Assembly: GCF_002646595.1 (NCBI RefSeq)
Contig: NZ_PDUD01000031.1
Span: 1 to 64,000, forward strand
DNA: 64,000 nt
From: Flavilitoribacter nigricans DSM 23189 = NBRC 102662
GTDB lineage: Bacteria > Bacteroidota > Bacteroidia > Chitinophagales > Saprospiraceae
Reading direction: 5' to 3'
Shown here: piece by piece, positions 57,092-64,000 of the stretch
Layout of the letters: every line of letters starts with the position of its first letter
Position numbering within the stretch: the stretch's first letter is position 1
Made by a program: the position numbers and the translations under genes
Notes under the pieces: model-generated
The model's database searches: none
The model's input: the letters and a program-made list of their open reading frames with translations, nothing else
Told to the model about the DNA's origin: nothing

Positions 57092-57862
57092 ATGCTACTA
57101 GCAATCGATATCGGCAATTCCAATGTAACGTTCGGCTTCTACCACGAAGAAAAGTGGAAACACGTCTGGCGGCTGCCCACCCGTACCGACCGGGAAGCGC
57201 CAATGTACTACCAGATGCAACTGGGACAGCGTTTGCTCGAAGCCAATATTACGCCTTTGAATGTGCGGAGACTGATCCTGAGCAGTGTAGTGCCGGACCT
57301 GATCCCGATTTTTGAACACCTCTCCCAGCATTTACTCCATAAAAAGGCCTTTACCCTTCGACCCGATATTTACCATTCCCTGCAGTTACAGATCGACCGG
57401 CCCAATGAGATCGGGACGGATCTGCTGGCCAATGCCGCCGCCGCCTATTATCTCTACGGCAAAGACAGCATCGTAGTGGACTTCGGTACGGCGCTTACCT
57501 TCACCACCGTCAACGGCCAGGGTCATATTCTCGGGGTCTCCATTGTACCGGGCTTAAAGACCGCTATCAGCGCCCTCTTCCAGAAAACGGCCCAATTGCC
57601 GGAAGTACCGCTGGAAATGCCGGAAAGTGCGGTGGGTAAAAACACCGTTCACGCCATACAAAGCGGTGTACTGATCGGCTACGTCGGTCTGGTTCGCCAC
57701 ATGCTCCGTTCCATCCGGTCCGAACTGGGCGAACACTACCAGGCCATCGCTACCGGTGGGCTTTCCTCTATTCTGCACCCTTTACGAAACGACTTTCTCA
57801 TCATCAACCCCAACCTTACCCTCGACGGGCTGCGCCTGATCGGCGAGGCCATCGAGGATTGA
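57092..57862 (+). CDS. coaX: Type III pantothenate kinase
   Basis: A 256-residue ASKHA-fold enzyme that phosphorylates pantothenate in the first step of coenzyme A synthesis. The phosphate loop DIGNSNVTFG (5-14), the substrate loop IDRPNEIGTDLLANAAAAYY (about 107-126) with Asp of GTD, VVDFGTALTFTTV, and the late ATGGLSS are all type III signatures. It is divergent from the hypothetical gene before it. It is not part of a visible operon; the mevalonate gene follows 131 bp downstream. Confidence 0.95.
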   Translation: MLLAIDIGNSNVTFGFYHEEKWKHVWRLPTRTDREAPMYYQMQLGQRLLEANITPLNVRRLILSSVVPDLIPIFEHLSQHLLHKKAFTLRPDIYHSLQLQIDRPNEIGTDLLANAAAAYYLYGKDSIVVDFGTALTFTTVNGQGHILGVSIVPGLKTAISALFQKTAQLPEVPLEMPESAVGKNTVHAIQSGVLIGYVGLVRHMLRSIRSELGEHYQAIATGGLSSILHPLRNDFLIINPNLTLDGLRLIGEAIED

Positions 57863-57892
57863 ACCTAATTATAAACTTGTTGTTTCGTATCC

Positions 57893-57900
57893 TATATTTG
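57893..57900 (+). promoter_or_regulatory. -7 promoter element upstream of HMG-CoA synthase
   Basis: TATATTTG exactly fits TAnnTTTG and lies ~94 bp before the HMG-CoA synthase ATG. A -33 TTG at the canonical distance is not clear. A stem GCAGGGA (57916-57922)/TCCCTGC (57967-57973) could form in the leader. Confidence 0.4.
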
Positions 57901-57993
57901 TAATTTTTCCAGATAGCAGGGAACGGAACTCAGATATAGAGGGCGTCCGGAACCAGGCATTTCTGCTCCCTGCGCCAAGCTAAAATAAATATC

Positions 57994-59532
57994 ATGGTAT
58001 CCAACCAAGCGCACCGCACGTCCATCGGCATCGATGATATGGCGGCCTACATTCCGCACTTATATTTCCCTATTTCCGACCTGGCCGAAGCCCGGGATCT
58101 GGAATACGCAAAACTGAATAAAGGGCTGGGGCTGGAAGCCATGTCTATCACCGACGCGCACGAGGACGCCGCCACCATGGCCGCCAATGCAGTGCTGGAA
58201 CTGATCCTCAAGAACGATATTGATCCCCACCGGATCGGACGCATTTACCTGGGTACGGAAAGCGCACTCGATGGGGCAAAACCCACCGCTACTTACACCC
58301 TGGACATGCTCAATGATTATTTTGAACCCACTTACGGACCGGACTGCCTGCTCCACTGCGATGTGGTCGATCTCACTTTTGCCTGCGTGGGTGCCGTTGA
58401 TGCCCTGCAAAACACCCTGGATTGGGTACGTGGCGGAAGCGACCGGATCGGGATCGTAGTGGCCTCCGACATTGCCCGCTACGAATTGGGTTCCGGAGGA
58501 GAATATACCCAGGGCGCCGGAGCTATCGCTCTGCTGGTCCGGGAAAATCCCCGTCTGCTGAGCATCGATCCCGACTGGGGCGTAGCCACCCGACCGGTGC
58601 ATGACTTTTTCAAACCGCTGCGGCAGGTGAGCAAAGCGGATATTATTCGCGAGGTGCTCAATCTGTTCGACGATCAGCGGATGGACGTGGAAGCGCTGGT
58701 GGAACAATTGTCCGAATCCATTGAAGTAAAAGGTATCCTGGACGCGAATGAAGCCCAGCTGAACCTTCATAAAAGTACGCCGGTATTTGACGGCCCCTAT
58801 TCCAACGATTGTTACCAGCAGCGGATCGGTGAAGCCCTCGGTCACTACCTGGCCCAGTCCGGTCAGTCGGCCGATCTGCCCATCATCGATAAGTGGGATC
58901 GCCTGGTCTTCCACCTGCCGTACGCCTACCAGGCCCGCCGGATGTTTTCCGAGATCTTTGTCGATACCCTGCGCAAGCGGGGCGAATGGACAGCCTGGGC
59001 GGCAAAAAATGAACTAAGTGATCCCCAACCCGAGCAGTTTGAATCGCCGGAAGCTTTTCAGAAGGCCAACGCTCAGTTGCTGAAAGTAGTAACCAAAACT
59101 GCCGATTACCGGGCATTTGTGCAGGAAAAGATCGAGGCGGGAGAGCGGGCTTCATCCCTGATGGGCAATCTCTACGCCGGGTCCTTGTTCCTTTCGCTGA
59201 TGAGCACCCTGGCGGTCGCCCAGCGGGAACAGGATGATCTCGAAGACGGTCGCATCGGCTTTTTCGGCTACGGCAGCGGTTCTAAATCCAAGGTATTTGT
59301 GGGCAGCCTGCAGCCCGGCTGGCGGGAACTGGTCGAGCGCTTCCAGTTATTCGAACGGCTGGAGGAGCGGCAGGCGGTAGACTATGACACCTACGAACAA
59401 CTGCACCGCGGTACCCGGACGGAAAGTGTAATGCCTCCGGAAGATACGTTCTACCTCAAACACATTGAGACAGCGCGCGGCGTGCGGGAAGGCGCACGTA
59501 CTTACGGGCGTTTTGAGCGGGTGATGATCTGA
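57994..59532 (+). CDS. mvaS: Hydroxymethylglutaryl-CoA synthase
   Basis: A 512-residue thiolase-fold enzyme that makes HMG-CoA from acetyl-CoA and acetoacetyl-CoA, the entry to the mevalonate route. The catalytic triad is Glu57 (AHEDAATM), Cys131 (LTFACVGAVDAL) and His307 (LVFHLPYA). It is longer than the usual ~390-residue bacterial enzyme, with an added C-terminal part. Its presence points to mevalonate-type isoprenoid synthesis, as known in several Bacteroidota. No other mevalonate gene is near. Confidence 0.9.
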   Translation: MVSNQAHRTSIGIDDMAAYIPHLYFPISDLAEARDLEYAKLNKGLGLEAMSITDAHEDAATMAANAVLELILKNDIDPHRIGRIYLGTESALDGAKPTATYTLDMLNDYFEPTYGPDCLLHCDVVDLTFACVGAVDALQNTLDWVRGGSDRIGIVVASDIARYELGSGGEYTQGAGAIALLVRENPRLLSIDPDWGVATRPVHDFFKPLRQVSKADIIREVLNLFDDQRMDVEALVEQLSESIEVKGILDANEAQLNLHKSTPVFDGPYSNDCYQQRIGEALGHYLAQSGQSADLPIIDKWDRLVFHLPYAYQARRMFSEIFVDTLRKRGEWTAWAAKNELSDPQPEQFESPEAFQKANAQLLKVVTKTADYRAFVQEKIEAGERASSLMGNLYAGSLFLSLMSTLAVAQREQDDLEDGRIGFFGYGSGSKSKVFVGSLQPGWRELVERFQLFERLEERQAVDYDTYEQLHRGTRTESVMPPEDTFYLKHIETARGVREGARTYGRFERVMI

Positions 59533-59598
59533 TCATCAGAGGTTACCAAACGCCAGATTGCCGACAAAGACTCGCTGCTTTCGCTTGGCAACTGATCC

Positions 59599-59633
59599 GG
59601 GCCTTCGGTCGAAATGATTTCGACCGAAGGCCC
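59599..59633. terminator. Perfect 16-bp-stem bidirectional terminator
   Basis: A 16-bp perfect inverted repeat (GGGCCTTCGGTCGAAA and its complement) with a TGA loop, between the converging HMG-CoA synthase (stop 59532) and GNAT (stop 59642) genes. There is a modest T-run on the plus side. Confidence 0.75.
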
Positions 59634-59641
59634 GTTGTTAT

Positions 59642-60169
59642 TCAGGCCGGCAACAACCGGTCCCAATCGTCCCAGACGTACAGATAGACCGGTTCCTTAC
59701 GGTCGTAGGGGACGTCGTAAAATAATTTTTTGACGTTCTTTCCCCCCATGCTATCGTAAAATTTGATCGCATTGTGGTTTCCCGCCAGCACCAGCAGATG
59801 GTATTTTGCCGCAGGTGTTTTTTCCCGTACCCAGGCCGCCGTCCGGTAGATCAGCTGACGGGCAATACCCCGGCGCTGCCAGTTGGGCAGCACGTGCAGA
59901 TTATCCAGTAGTGCGCCCCACTCCGGGTCGTGGTTGAGATAGACGCAGGCAAAGCCGCAAATTTCCTCGCCGTCCATGGCCAGCAGTATATACTGTTCGG
60001 GATTGGGTTGCGCCATGCGCTTTTGCCATTCGGCCTGTCGTTCAGCACTGATATCTTCGTCCAGATAACGATCGCTCATCATACCCCGGTAGTGCTGTTG
60101 CCAGCTTTGGGTGTGCAGCCGGGCGATGGCCGTCGTATCATCGGGGGTAGCGGTTCGGTAGGTGATCAT
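59642..60169 (-). CDS. GNAT-family N-acetyltransferase
   Basis: A 175-residue GNAT protein from the ATG at 60169; a TTG at 60175 adds two residues. The acetyl-CoA loop is VLPNWQRRGIARQLIY near 92-107, with NHNAIKFYDSMGG after it, like RimI/PhnO-type enzymes. The acceptor is unknown. It converges on the HMG-CoA synthase gene across a strong terminator. Confidence 0.87.
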   Translation of the reverse strand: MITYRTATPDDTTAIARLHTQSWQQHYRGMMSDRYLDEDISAERQAEWQKRMAQPNPEQYILLAMDGEEICGFACVYLNHDPEWGALLDNLHVLPNWQRRGIARQLIYRTAAWVREKTPAAKYHLLVLAGNHNAIKFYDSMGGKNVKKLFYDVPYDRKEPVYLYVWDDWDRLLPA

Positions 60170-60330
60170 ACTCAATTTTTAAAAGGGGAATGGGCGGCAT
60201 CTCTCCGGCCGGTTCAAAATTAGTACTTCCCGACTAGCGGTAAAAGCCGGCGGCTCAATAAATCTTGCTGACGACTGGTCGCTTTTCCGTATTTCCCAGA
60301 CTCTACAAAGTCCCCGTTCTAGCCCGACAA

Positions 60331-60366
60331 TAAAAAAGGGCTAAACTACCTGCAGCAGTTTAGCCC
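60331..60366 (-). terminator. Intrinsic terminator of the charged-protein gene
   Basis: On the minus strand a perfect 10-bp stem (GGGCTAAACT and complement, 60338-60366) is followed by a T-run (plus-strand TAAAAAA at 60331-60337). It lies ~150 bp past the stop of the gene at 60517 on the minus strand; the gap 60170-60516 contains nothing else. Confidence 0.7.
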
Positions 60367-60516
60367 CCGAATATTCATCCATTTTCATTAAGCAGCAGCC
60401 GGTTGCTACCGGCCCTAAAAGACTTTATAGTATTTTGATCCGGCAACCGCAGTCAGTGTTTATGATTGTTTATGGTCTGAATTGTGCTCCCACCGACTGC
60501 CGTTTACCGAATGGTT

Positions 60517-60972
60517 TTATCCTTTTTCACCTTTGCCATTCCGGGCGTCCGCTCTACGCTCGAAGATGGGATGTTTTTTGAAGGATTTGTCTTCTTTTTT
60601 CATTTGCCCTTTACCGGCTCTCATCGTATGTTTGAATTCTTCCTTATTGAGTCCCTTCGCGTGATTTTCTGCACGTTTTTGCCCCTGGTAGCCAGTTCTG
60701 TCGTTGGTCCCTTCTTCGCAACTGGTCTTATCCTTTTTCCCATTATTCCGGGCATTTTCTTTTCCGCCTTTACGGCCTTTATCTTTTTTCCAGTTTTCTC
60801 TTTCTTTCGTTTCCTGGTGATTGTAGGTGCCATCCTCCGATCTGTCGTCTTCTTTCTGAACTTCCGGTTCGGTCTTGTTGCCGTGTACGGGGCCGGGCGT
60901 TTGCGCCATCAGTCCGTTGAAAGTCAGTGTAGTAGCGAAAAACAGTAAAGTAGCAGTGATCTTGTTTTTCAT
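60517..60972 (-). CDS. Small exported highly charged protein
   Basis: A 151-residue protein from the ATG at 60972 (MKNKITAT) with a signal peptide (to ~22, LMAQ). The mature part is almost free of hydrophobic residues, very rich in Lys, Glu, Gly, Asn and Asp, and probably disordered (e.g. KKDKGRKGGKENARNNGKKD). No family is recognised. It may be a secreted scaffold, ion- or polyanion-binding protein. An extended open frame upstream to 61224 lacks a signal and is less likely. It has its own strong terminator. Confidence 0.7.
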   Translation of the reverse strand: MKNKITATLLFFATTLTFNGLMAQTPGPVHGNKTEPEVQKEDDRSEDGTYNHQETKERENWKKDKGRKGGKENARNNGKKDKTSCEEGTNDRTGYQGQKRAENHAKGLNKEEFKHTMRAGKGQMKKEDKSFKKHPIFERRADARNGKGEKG

Positions 60973-61187
60973 GTTATCGAGGTTTTGATTCGCATTTATG
61001 ACGGGGCGGATTGTGGGATGTAACTTTATTTTAGAAAATTTTAACAGATGAGAAAATGTGGAGATGGTGCCAGACCGTATTTGTGGGAAGTAGTGGCGGC
61101 CCGGAAGTCGCAGATTTTCCATGTGCTTTTGGGCCTTAAGGTAAAGTAAGTGTTGCCCTACTCCCCCTAACCGCAGTTCCTTTAGCT

Positions 61188-61294
61188 TTTGTGTAAAAAA
61201 ATATCTGCAACAATAAATTTGCAATAAAATTTCACAAGGAGTTCAATTATTGATTTATTCTTTGTCCTTTTTCAATATGTGCATTATATTGCAC
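61188..61294 (+). promoter_or_regulatory. Promoter and leader palindrome of the oxidoreductase operon
   Basis: TTTG (61188-61191) and TAAATTTG (61214-61221), 22 bp apart, fit the Bacteroidota -33/-7 pair. Transcription would start near 61228 and leave a ~110-base leader. In it GTGCA-TTATAT-TGCAC (61279-61294) is a perfect palindrome that could be an operator or hairpin. The remainder of the 60973-61336 gap shows no gene. Confidence 0.5.
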
Positions 61295-61336
61295 GGATAA
61301 GAGCTCGAAATGAACAAATAAAAAACGAGGTAGATT

Positions 61337-63139
61337 GTGAAACCGACGAACATTCAAGACCCGGAATATTTCCATAAGGTCGTTGATTGCCAGTACGCTT
61401 GCCCGGCCCACACGCCGGTCCCGGAATACATCCGGTTGATTGCAGCGGAGCGTTACACCGCGGCCTATATGGTCAACTGGGAATCCAACGTTTTTCCGGG
61501 CATCCTGGGACGCACCTGTGACCGTCCCTGTGAACCGGCCTGCCGAAGAGGCCGTCTCGAAGACGAGGAAGAACCCGTAGCTATCTGTCGCCTGAAGCGC
61601 GTAGCTGCCGATCATAAAGGAGAAGTTAAACATCTGATGCCACAGGGCCCTTTTGCGTCCAACGGTAAAAAGATCGCTCTGATCGGCGGAGGCCCGGCTT
61701 CACTGACCGTAGCCCGTGACCTGGCTCCTCTCGGATACGAGATCCATCTCTACGACGAATGGAATAAAGGTGGCGGCATGATGCGCACGCAGATCCCCGC
61801 CTTCCGATTACCCGAAACCGTACTGGACGAGGAAGTTAACTACATCCTGGACATGGGTGTACACACGCACTTCAATCACTACGTTTCCAGTATGCGGGAC
61901 ATGCTCGATAAAGACTACGACGCGATCTTCGTAGGTACCGGCGCTCCGAAAGGACGCGACCTGAATCTGCCGGGCCGGGAAGAAGCGGACGCCAACATCC
62001 ACATCGGTATCGAGTGGTTGGCCGGCGTGGCCTTTGAGCACATCAAAAGCGTAGGCAAAAAAGTGATCGTACTGGGCGGTGGTAATACCGCGATGGACTG
62101 CTGCCGTACTTCCCGCCGCCTGGGTGGCGAAGCGGTAAAAGTAGTGGTGCGGAGTCCGTTCAAAGATATGAAGGCCTCGCCCTGGGAGATCGATGATGCC
62201 CAGCACGAGGATATTCCCATCATGAACAATATGCCTCCCAAGGAATTTGTGGTGGAAAACGGCAAACTCAAAGGAGTGATCTTTGGGAATGTACGGGCCG
62301 AATACGACGAGAACGGACGCCGTAAGCTGATCCCGACCGGCGAGCCGGACGTGTTCATCGAAGCGGATGATGTGATCATCGCTATCGGTCAGGACAATGC
62401 CTTCCCCTGGATCGAACGCGACCTGGGACTGGAACTGGGCAAATGGGACCTGCCGGTAGTGAATAAGGTCACCTTCCAGTCAACCCTTCCCCATGTATTT
62501 TTCGGGGGTGATGCGGCATTTGGTCCGGAAAATGTGATCACGGCGGTAGCGCACGGTCACCAGGCAGCTATTTCCATCGACCTGTTCTGTCAGGGAGATG
62601 ATGTGCTGACGGACCGGCCGGGACCAACCACCAACCTCATCAGTCAGAAAATGGGTATCCACGAATGGATCTATGATAGCGGCGTGACCAATGACGATCG
62701 CTACGCGGTACCCCACGAGGATAAAAGAAAAACCCTGGCCAACCGGAAGGTGGAGGTCGAACTCGGTTTCGACGAGCGCCTCGGCTTCAAAGAGGCCCAG
62801 CGCTGTCTGAACTGCGATGTGCAGACCGTATTCAACACCAGCCGCTGTATAGAATGTGACGCCTGTGTGGATATCTGTCCTACCAGTTGTATCACCTTTA
62901 CTAAAAACGGAGAGGAGGAGGAACTGCGCGAACGGCTCAACGCCCCGGCGCAGAATACGGACCAGGAGCTTTATGTATCCGAAACGCTTCCCACTCTACG
63001 CGTCATGATCAAGGATGAGGATGTCTGTCTTCATTGCGGATTATGTGCCGAACGTTGTCCCACATCCGCCTGGGACATGCAGAAATATTTATACCAAGTT
63101 ACAAAAGCAGGACAGACATGCAGCAACTTAGTGGAGTAA
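61337..63139 (+). CDS. GltD-like FAD/Fe-S subunit of 2-oxoacid:acceptor oxidoreductase
   Basis: A 600-residue redox subunit starting at a GTG (61337) with AACGAGG 7 bp upstream. The N-terminus has Cys clusters for Fe-S centres (CQYACPAH, CDRPCEPACRRG). The GltD-type FAD loop is GGGPAS and the NAD(P) loop GGGNTAMD. The C-terminus has two [4Fe-4S] ferredoxin sites (CIECDACVDICP and CLHCGLCAERCP). It should pass electrons between NAD(P)H and the oxidoreductase core. It overlaps the next gene by 22 bp. In Bacteroidota this subunit typically precedes korA/korB. Confidence 0.9.
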   Translation: MKPTNIQDPEYFHKVVDCQYACPAHTPVPEYIRLIAAERYTAAYMVNWESNVFPGILGRTCDRPCEPACRRGRLEDEEEPVAICRLKRVAADHKGEVKHLMPQGPFASNGKKIALIGGGPASLTVARDLAPLGYEIHLYDEWNKGGGMMRTQIPAFRLPETVLDEEVNYILDMGVHTHFNHYVSSMRDMLDKDYDAIFVGTGAPKGRDLNLPGREEADANIHIGIEWLAGVAFEHIKSVGKKVIVLGGGNTAMDCCRTSRRLGGEAVKVVVRSPFKDMKASPWEIDDAQHEDIPIMNNMPPKEFVVENGKLKGVIFGNVRAEYDENGRRKLIPTGEPDVFIEADDVIIAIGQDNAFPWIERDLGLELGKWDLPVVNKVTFQSTLPHVFFGGDAAFGPENVITAVAHGHQAAISIDLFCQGDDVLTDRPGPTTNLISQKMGIHEWIYDSGVTNDDRYAVPHEDKRKTLANRKVEVELGFDERLGFKEAQRCLNCDVQTVFNTSRCIECDACVDICPTSCITFTKNGEEEELRERLNAPAQNTDQELYVSETLPTLRVMIKDEDVCLHCGLCAERCPTSAWDMQKYLYQVTKAGQTCSNLVE

Positions 63140-64000
63140 ACGATATGGTGGTCCGTTTCGCCAATGTGAACGGAACGGGCTCGGCGAGTGCGAATAACCT
63201 TTTTGCCAAATCGATCGTCCGGATGGGTATTCCGGTTTCTCCCAAGAATATTTTCCCTTCGAACATTCAGGGATTGCCGACCTGGTACGAGGTACGGGTC
63301 AGTGAAAAGGATTATCTGGGACGTCGTGACGGCGTCGATATCATGGTCTGCGTCAATCCGCAGAGTATGATGAAGGACGTTCAGTCCGTCCGTCCGGGCG
63401 GTTATTTCATCTACGATAATACCAAGCGGTTGCACGAGGAGTTCATCCGGGATGATATCCACTATATCGGTATTCCGATGATGGAGCTTTCGATGAAAAA
63501 TTACCGCGATCCGCGGCAACGGCAGCTGTTTAAAAATATCATCTACGTCGGCGCATTATCGCTTTTACTGGATATTGAGTTCAACGTACTGGAAGATATG
63601 ATCAAGGATCAGTTCAAGAAAAAAGAGAAACTGATCCCACCCAACATCCAGGCATTGGAACTGGGGCGTACCTACGTGCGGGAAAATTACGAATTCCCAC
63701 TGCAGTTGCGCCTGGAGCGCCGCGACCTGGTAGGTGACCGTATCGTGATCGACGGCAACACGGCCTGCGGGCTCGGCGCCATCTACGGCGGCGCCACGGT
63801 GGTAGCCTGGTATCCGATCACGCCGTCCACTTCGGTGGCCCAGGCCTTCGAACGTTACGCCAACCGCCTGCGGATAGATCCGGAAACCGGACAGAAAAAA
63901 TTCGCGGTAATCCAGGCTGAAGACGAGCTGGCCGCTATGGGAATGGTGATCGGCGCCACCTGGAACGGTTCACGTGCCTTCACGGCTACCAGTGGTCCCG
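63118..64000 (+). CDS. korA: 2-oxoacid:acceptor oxidoreductase gamma/alpha subunit (3' end off the window)
   Basis: A frame open from the ATG at 63118 to the window edge (294 codons). The first ~180 residues match the gamma domain (VRFANVNGTGSASANNLFAKSI, GLPTWYEVRVS, PQSMMKDV, GGYFIYDN), and the rest begins the alpha/pyrimidine domain (GNTACGLGAIYGGATVVAWYPITPSTSVAQAFE). This is the gamma-alpha fusion of KorA-type enzymes that decarboxylate 2-oxoglutarate or a related 2-oxoacid to an acyl-CoA. A korB gene would be expected after the window. The start overlaps the end of the upstream gene by 22 bp. Confidence 0.9.
   Translation, partial: MQQLSGVNDMVVRFANVNGTGSASANNLFAKSIVRMGIPVSPKNIFPSNIQGLPTWYEVRVSEKDYLGRRDGVDIMVCVNPQSMMKDVQSVRPGGYFIYDNTKRLHEEFIRDDIHYIGIPMMELSMKNYRDPRQRQLFKNIIYVGALSLLLDIEFNVLEDMIKDQFKKKEKLIPPNIQALELGRTYVRENYEFPLQLRLERRDLVGDRIVIDGNTACGLGAIYGGATVVAWYPITPSTSVAQAFERYANRLRIDPETGQKKFAVIQAEDELAAMGMVIGATWNGSRAFTATSGP

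Noticed and set aside
60484-60948. 154-codon Phe-rich plus-strand ORF
   Set aside because: It is the antisense of the Lys/Glu-rich secreted protein, which turns AAG/GAA codons into CTT/TTC.

Overview
The window looks like a chromosomal segment of a Bacteroidota member, most likely Saprospiria (Lewinella/Saprospiraceae-like). The evidence is two type A and one type B T9SS C-terminal sorting signals, SprB-like repeats, HYR-like cysteine-rich surface protein, dockerin-like EF-hand pairs of the kind common in that class, DUF5916 and permease-prefix FtsX proteins, an orphan hybrid two-component sensor, Bacteroidota-type promoter elements (TTG/TTTG ... TAnnTTTG) and weak Shine-Dalgarno signals. About 50 protein genes are supported. 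I saw no rRNA, tRNA, CRISPR array, insertion sequence or prophage. Assignments are by reading motifs; no database search was run.

Layout. 1-6.3 kb: a truncated cysteine-rich exported protein with an unusually long structured upstream region, an orphan LuxR-type response regulator, and a secreted animal-type haem peroxidase with dockerin-like and T9SS domains. 6.6-11.5 kb: sulfotransferase, exported GH2 beta-galactosidase, glycerol/water channel. 11.6-22.9 kb: a 1280-residue T9SS cargo made of three ~355-residue repeats, a lipoprotein thioredoxin, a GH172/DUF2961 enzyme, small membrane proteins, an ECF sigma/membrane protein pair beside a T9SS type B SprB-repeat protein, and an AraC regulator preceded by a G-quadruplex motif. 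23-31.7 kb: PhyH-like dioxygenase, SDR, GNAT, a two-gene DUF6915 unit, a TetR regulator flanked by two matching operators with its target lipoprotein, a serine hydrolase, and a second ECF sigma operon with no ordinary start codon. 31.7-42 kb: hybrid sensor kinase, PadR-FtsX permease unit with a near-perfect operator, DinB-like protein, EreA/TIKI-like secreted protein, DUF5916 outer-membrane barrel. 42-47.8 kb: WecB epimerase, GH13 amylase, O-methyltransferase, FemAB-like acyltransferase, GNAT. 48-57 kb: peptidoglycan-binding protein with an LDT-like SAGC motif, lipoprotein thioredoxin, Rieske oxygenase, Kir-type potassium channel with a coupled leader peptide, EEP-family membrane protein, methyltransferase, esterase. 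57-64 kb: CoaX, HMG-CoA synthase (mevalonate pathway), GNAT, a small highly charged exported protein, and the start of a 2-oxoacid:acceptor oxidoreductase operon (GltD-like FAD/Fe-S subunit plus KorA).

Themes. Much of the coding capacity serves the cell envelope: T9SS cargo, polysaccharide enzymes (LacZ, GH172, GH13), envelope thioredoxins and envelope-linked regulators. The best regulatory signals are the paired TetR operators, the PadR palindrome, the G-quadruplex before araC, and non-ATG starts or tiny coupled leader ORFs before both ECF sigma genes and the potassium channel. The window is mostly ordinary accessory chromosome; nothing in it proves a wholly new defence or secretion system. 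The least familiar items are the peptidoglycan-binding SAGC protein, the repeat protein, and the peroxidase that carries both a dockerin-like and a possibly cohesin-like segment.
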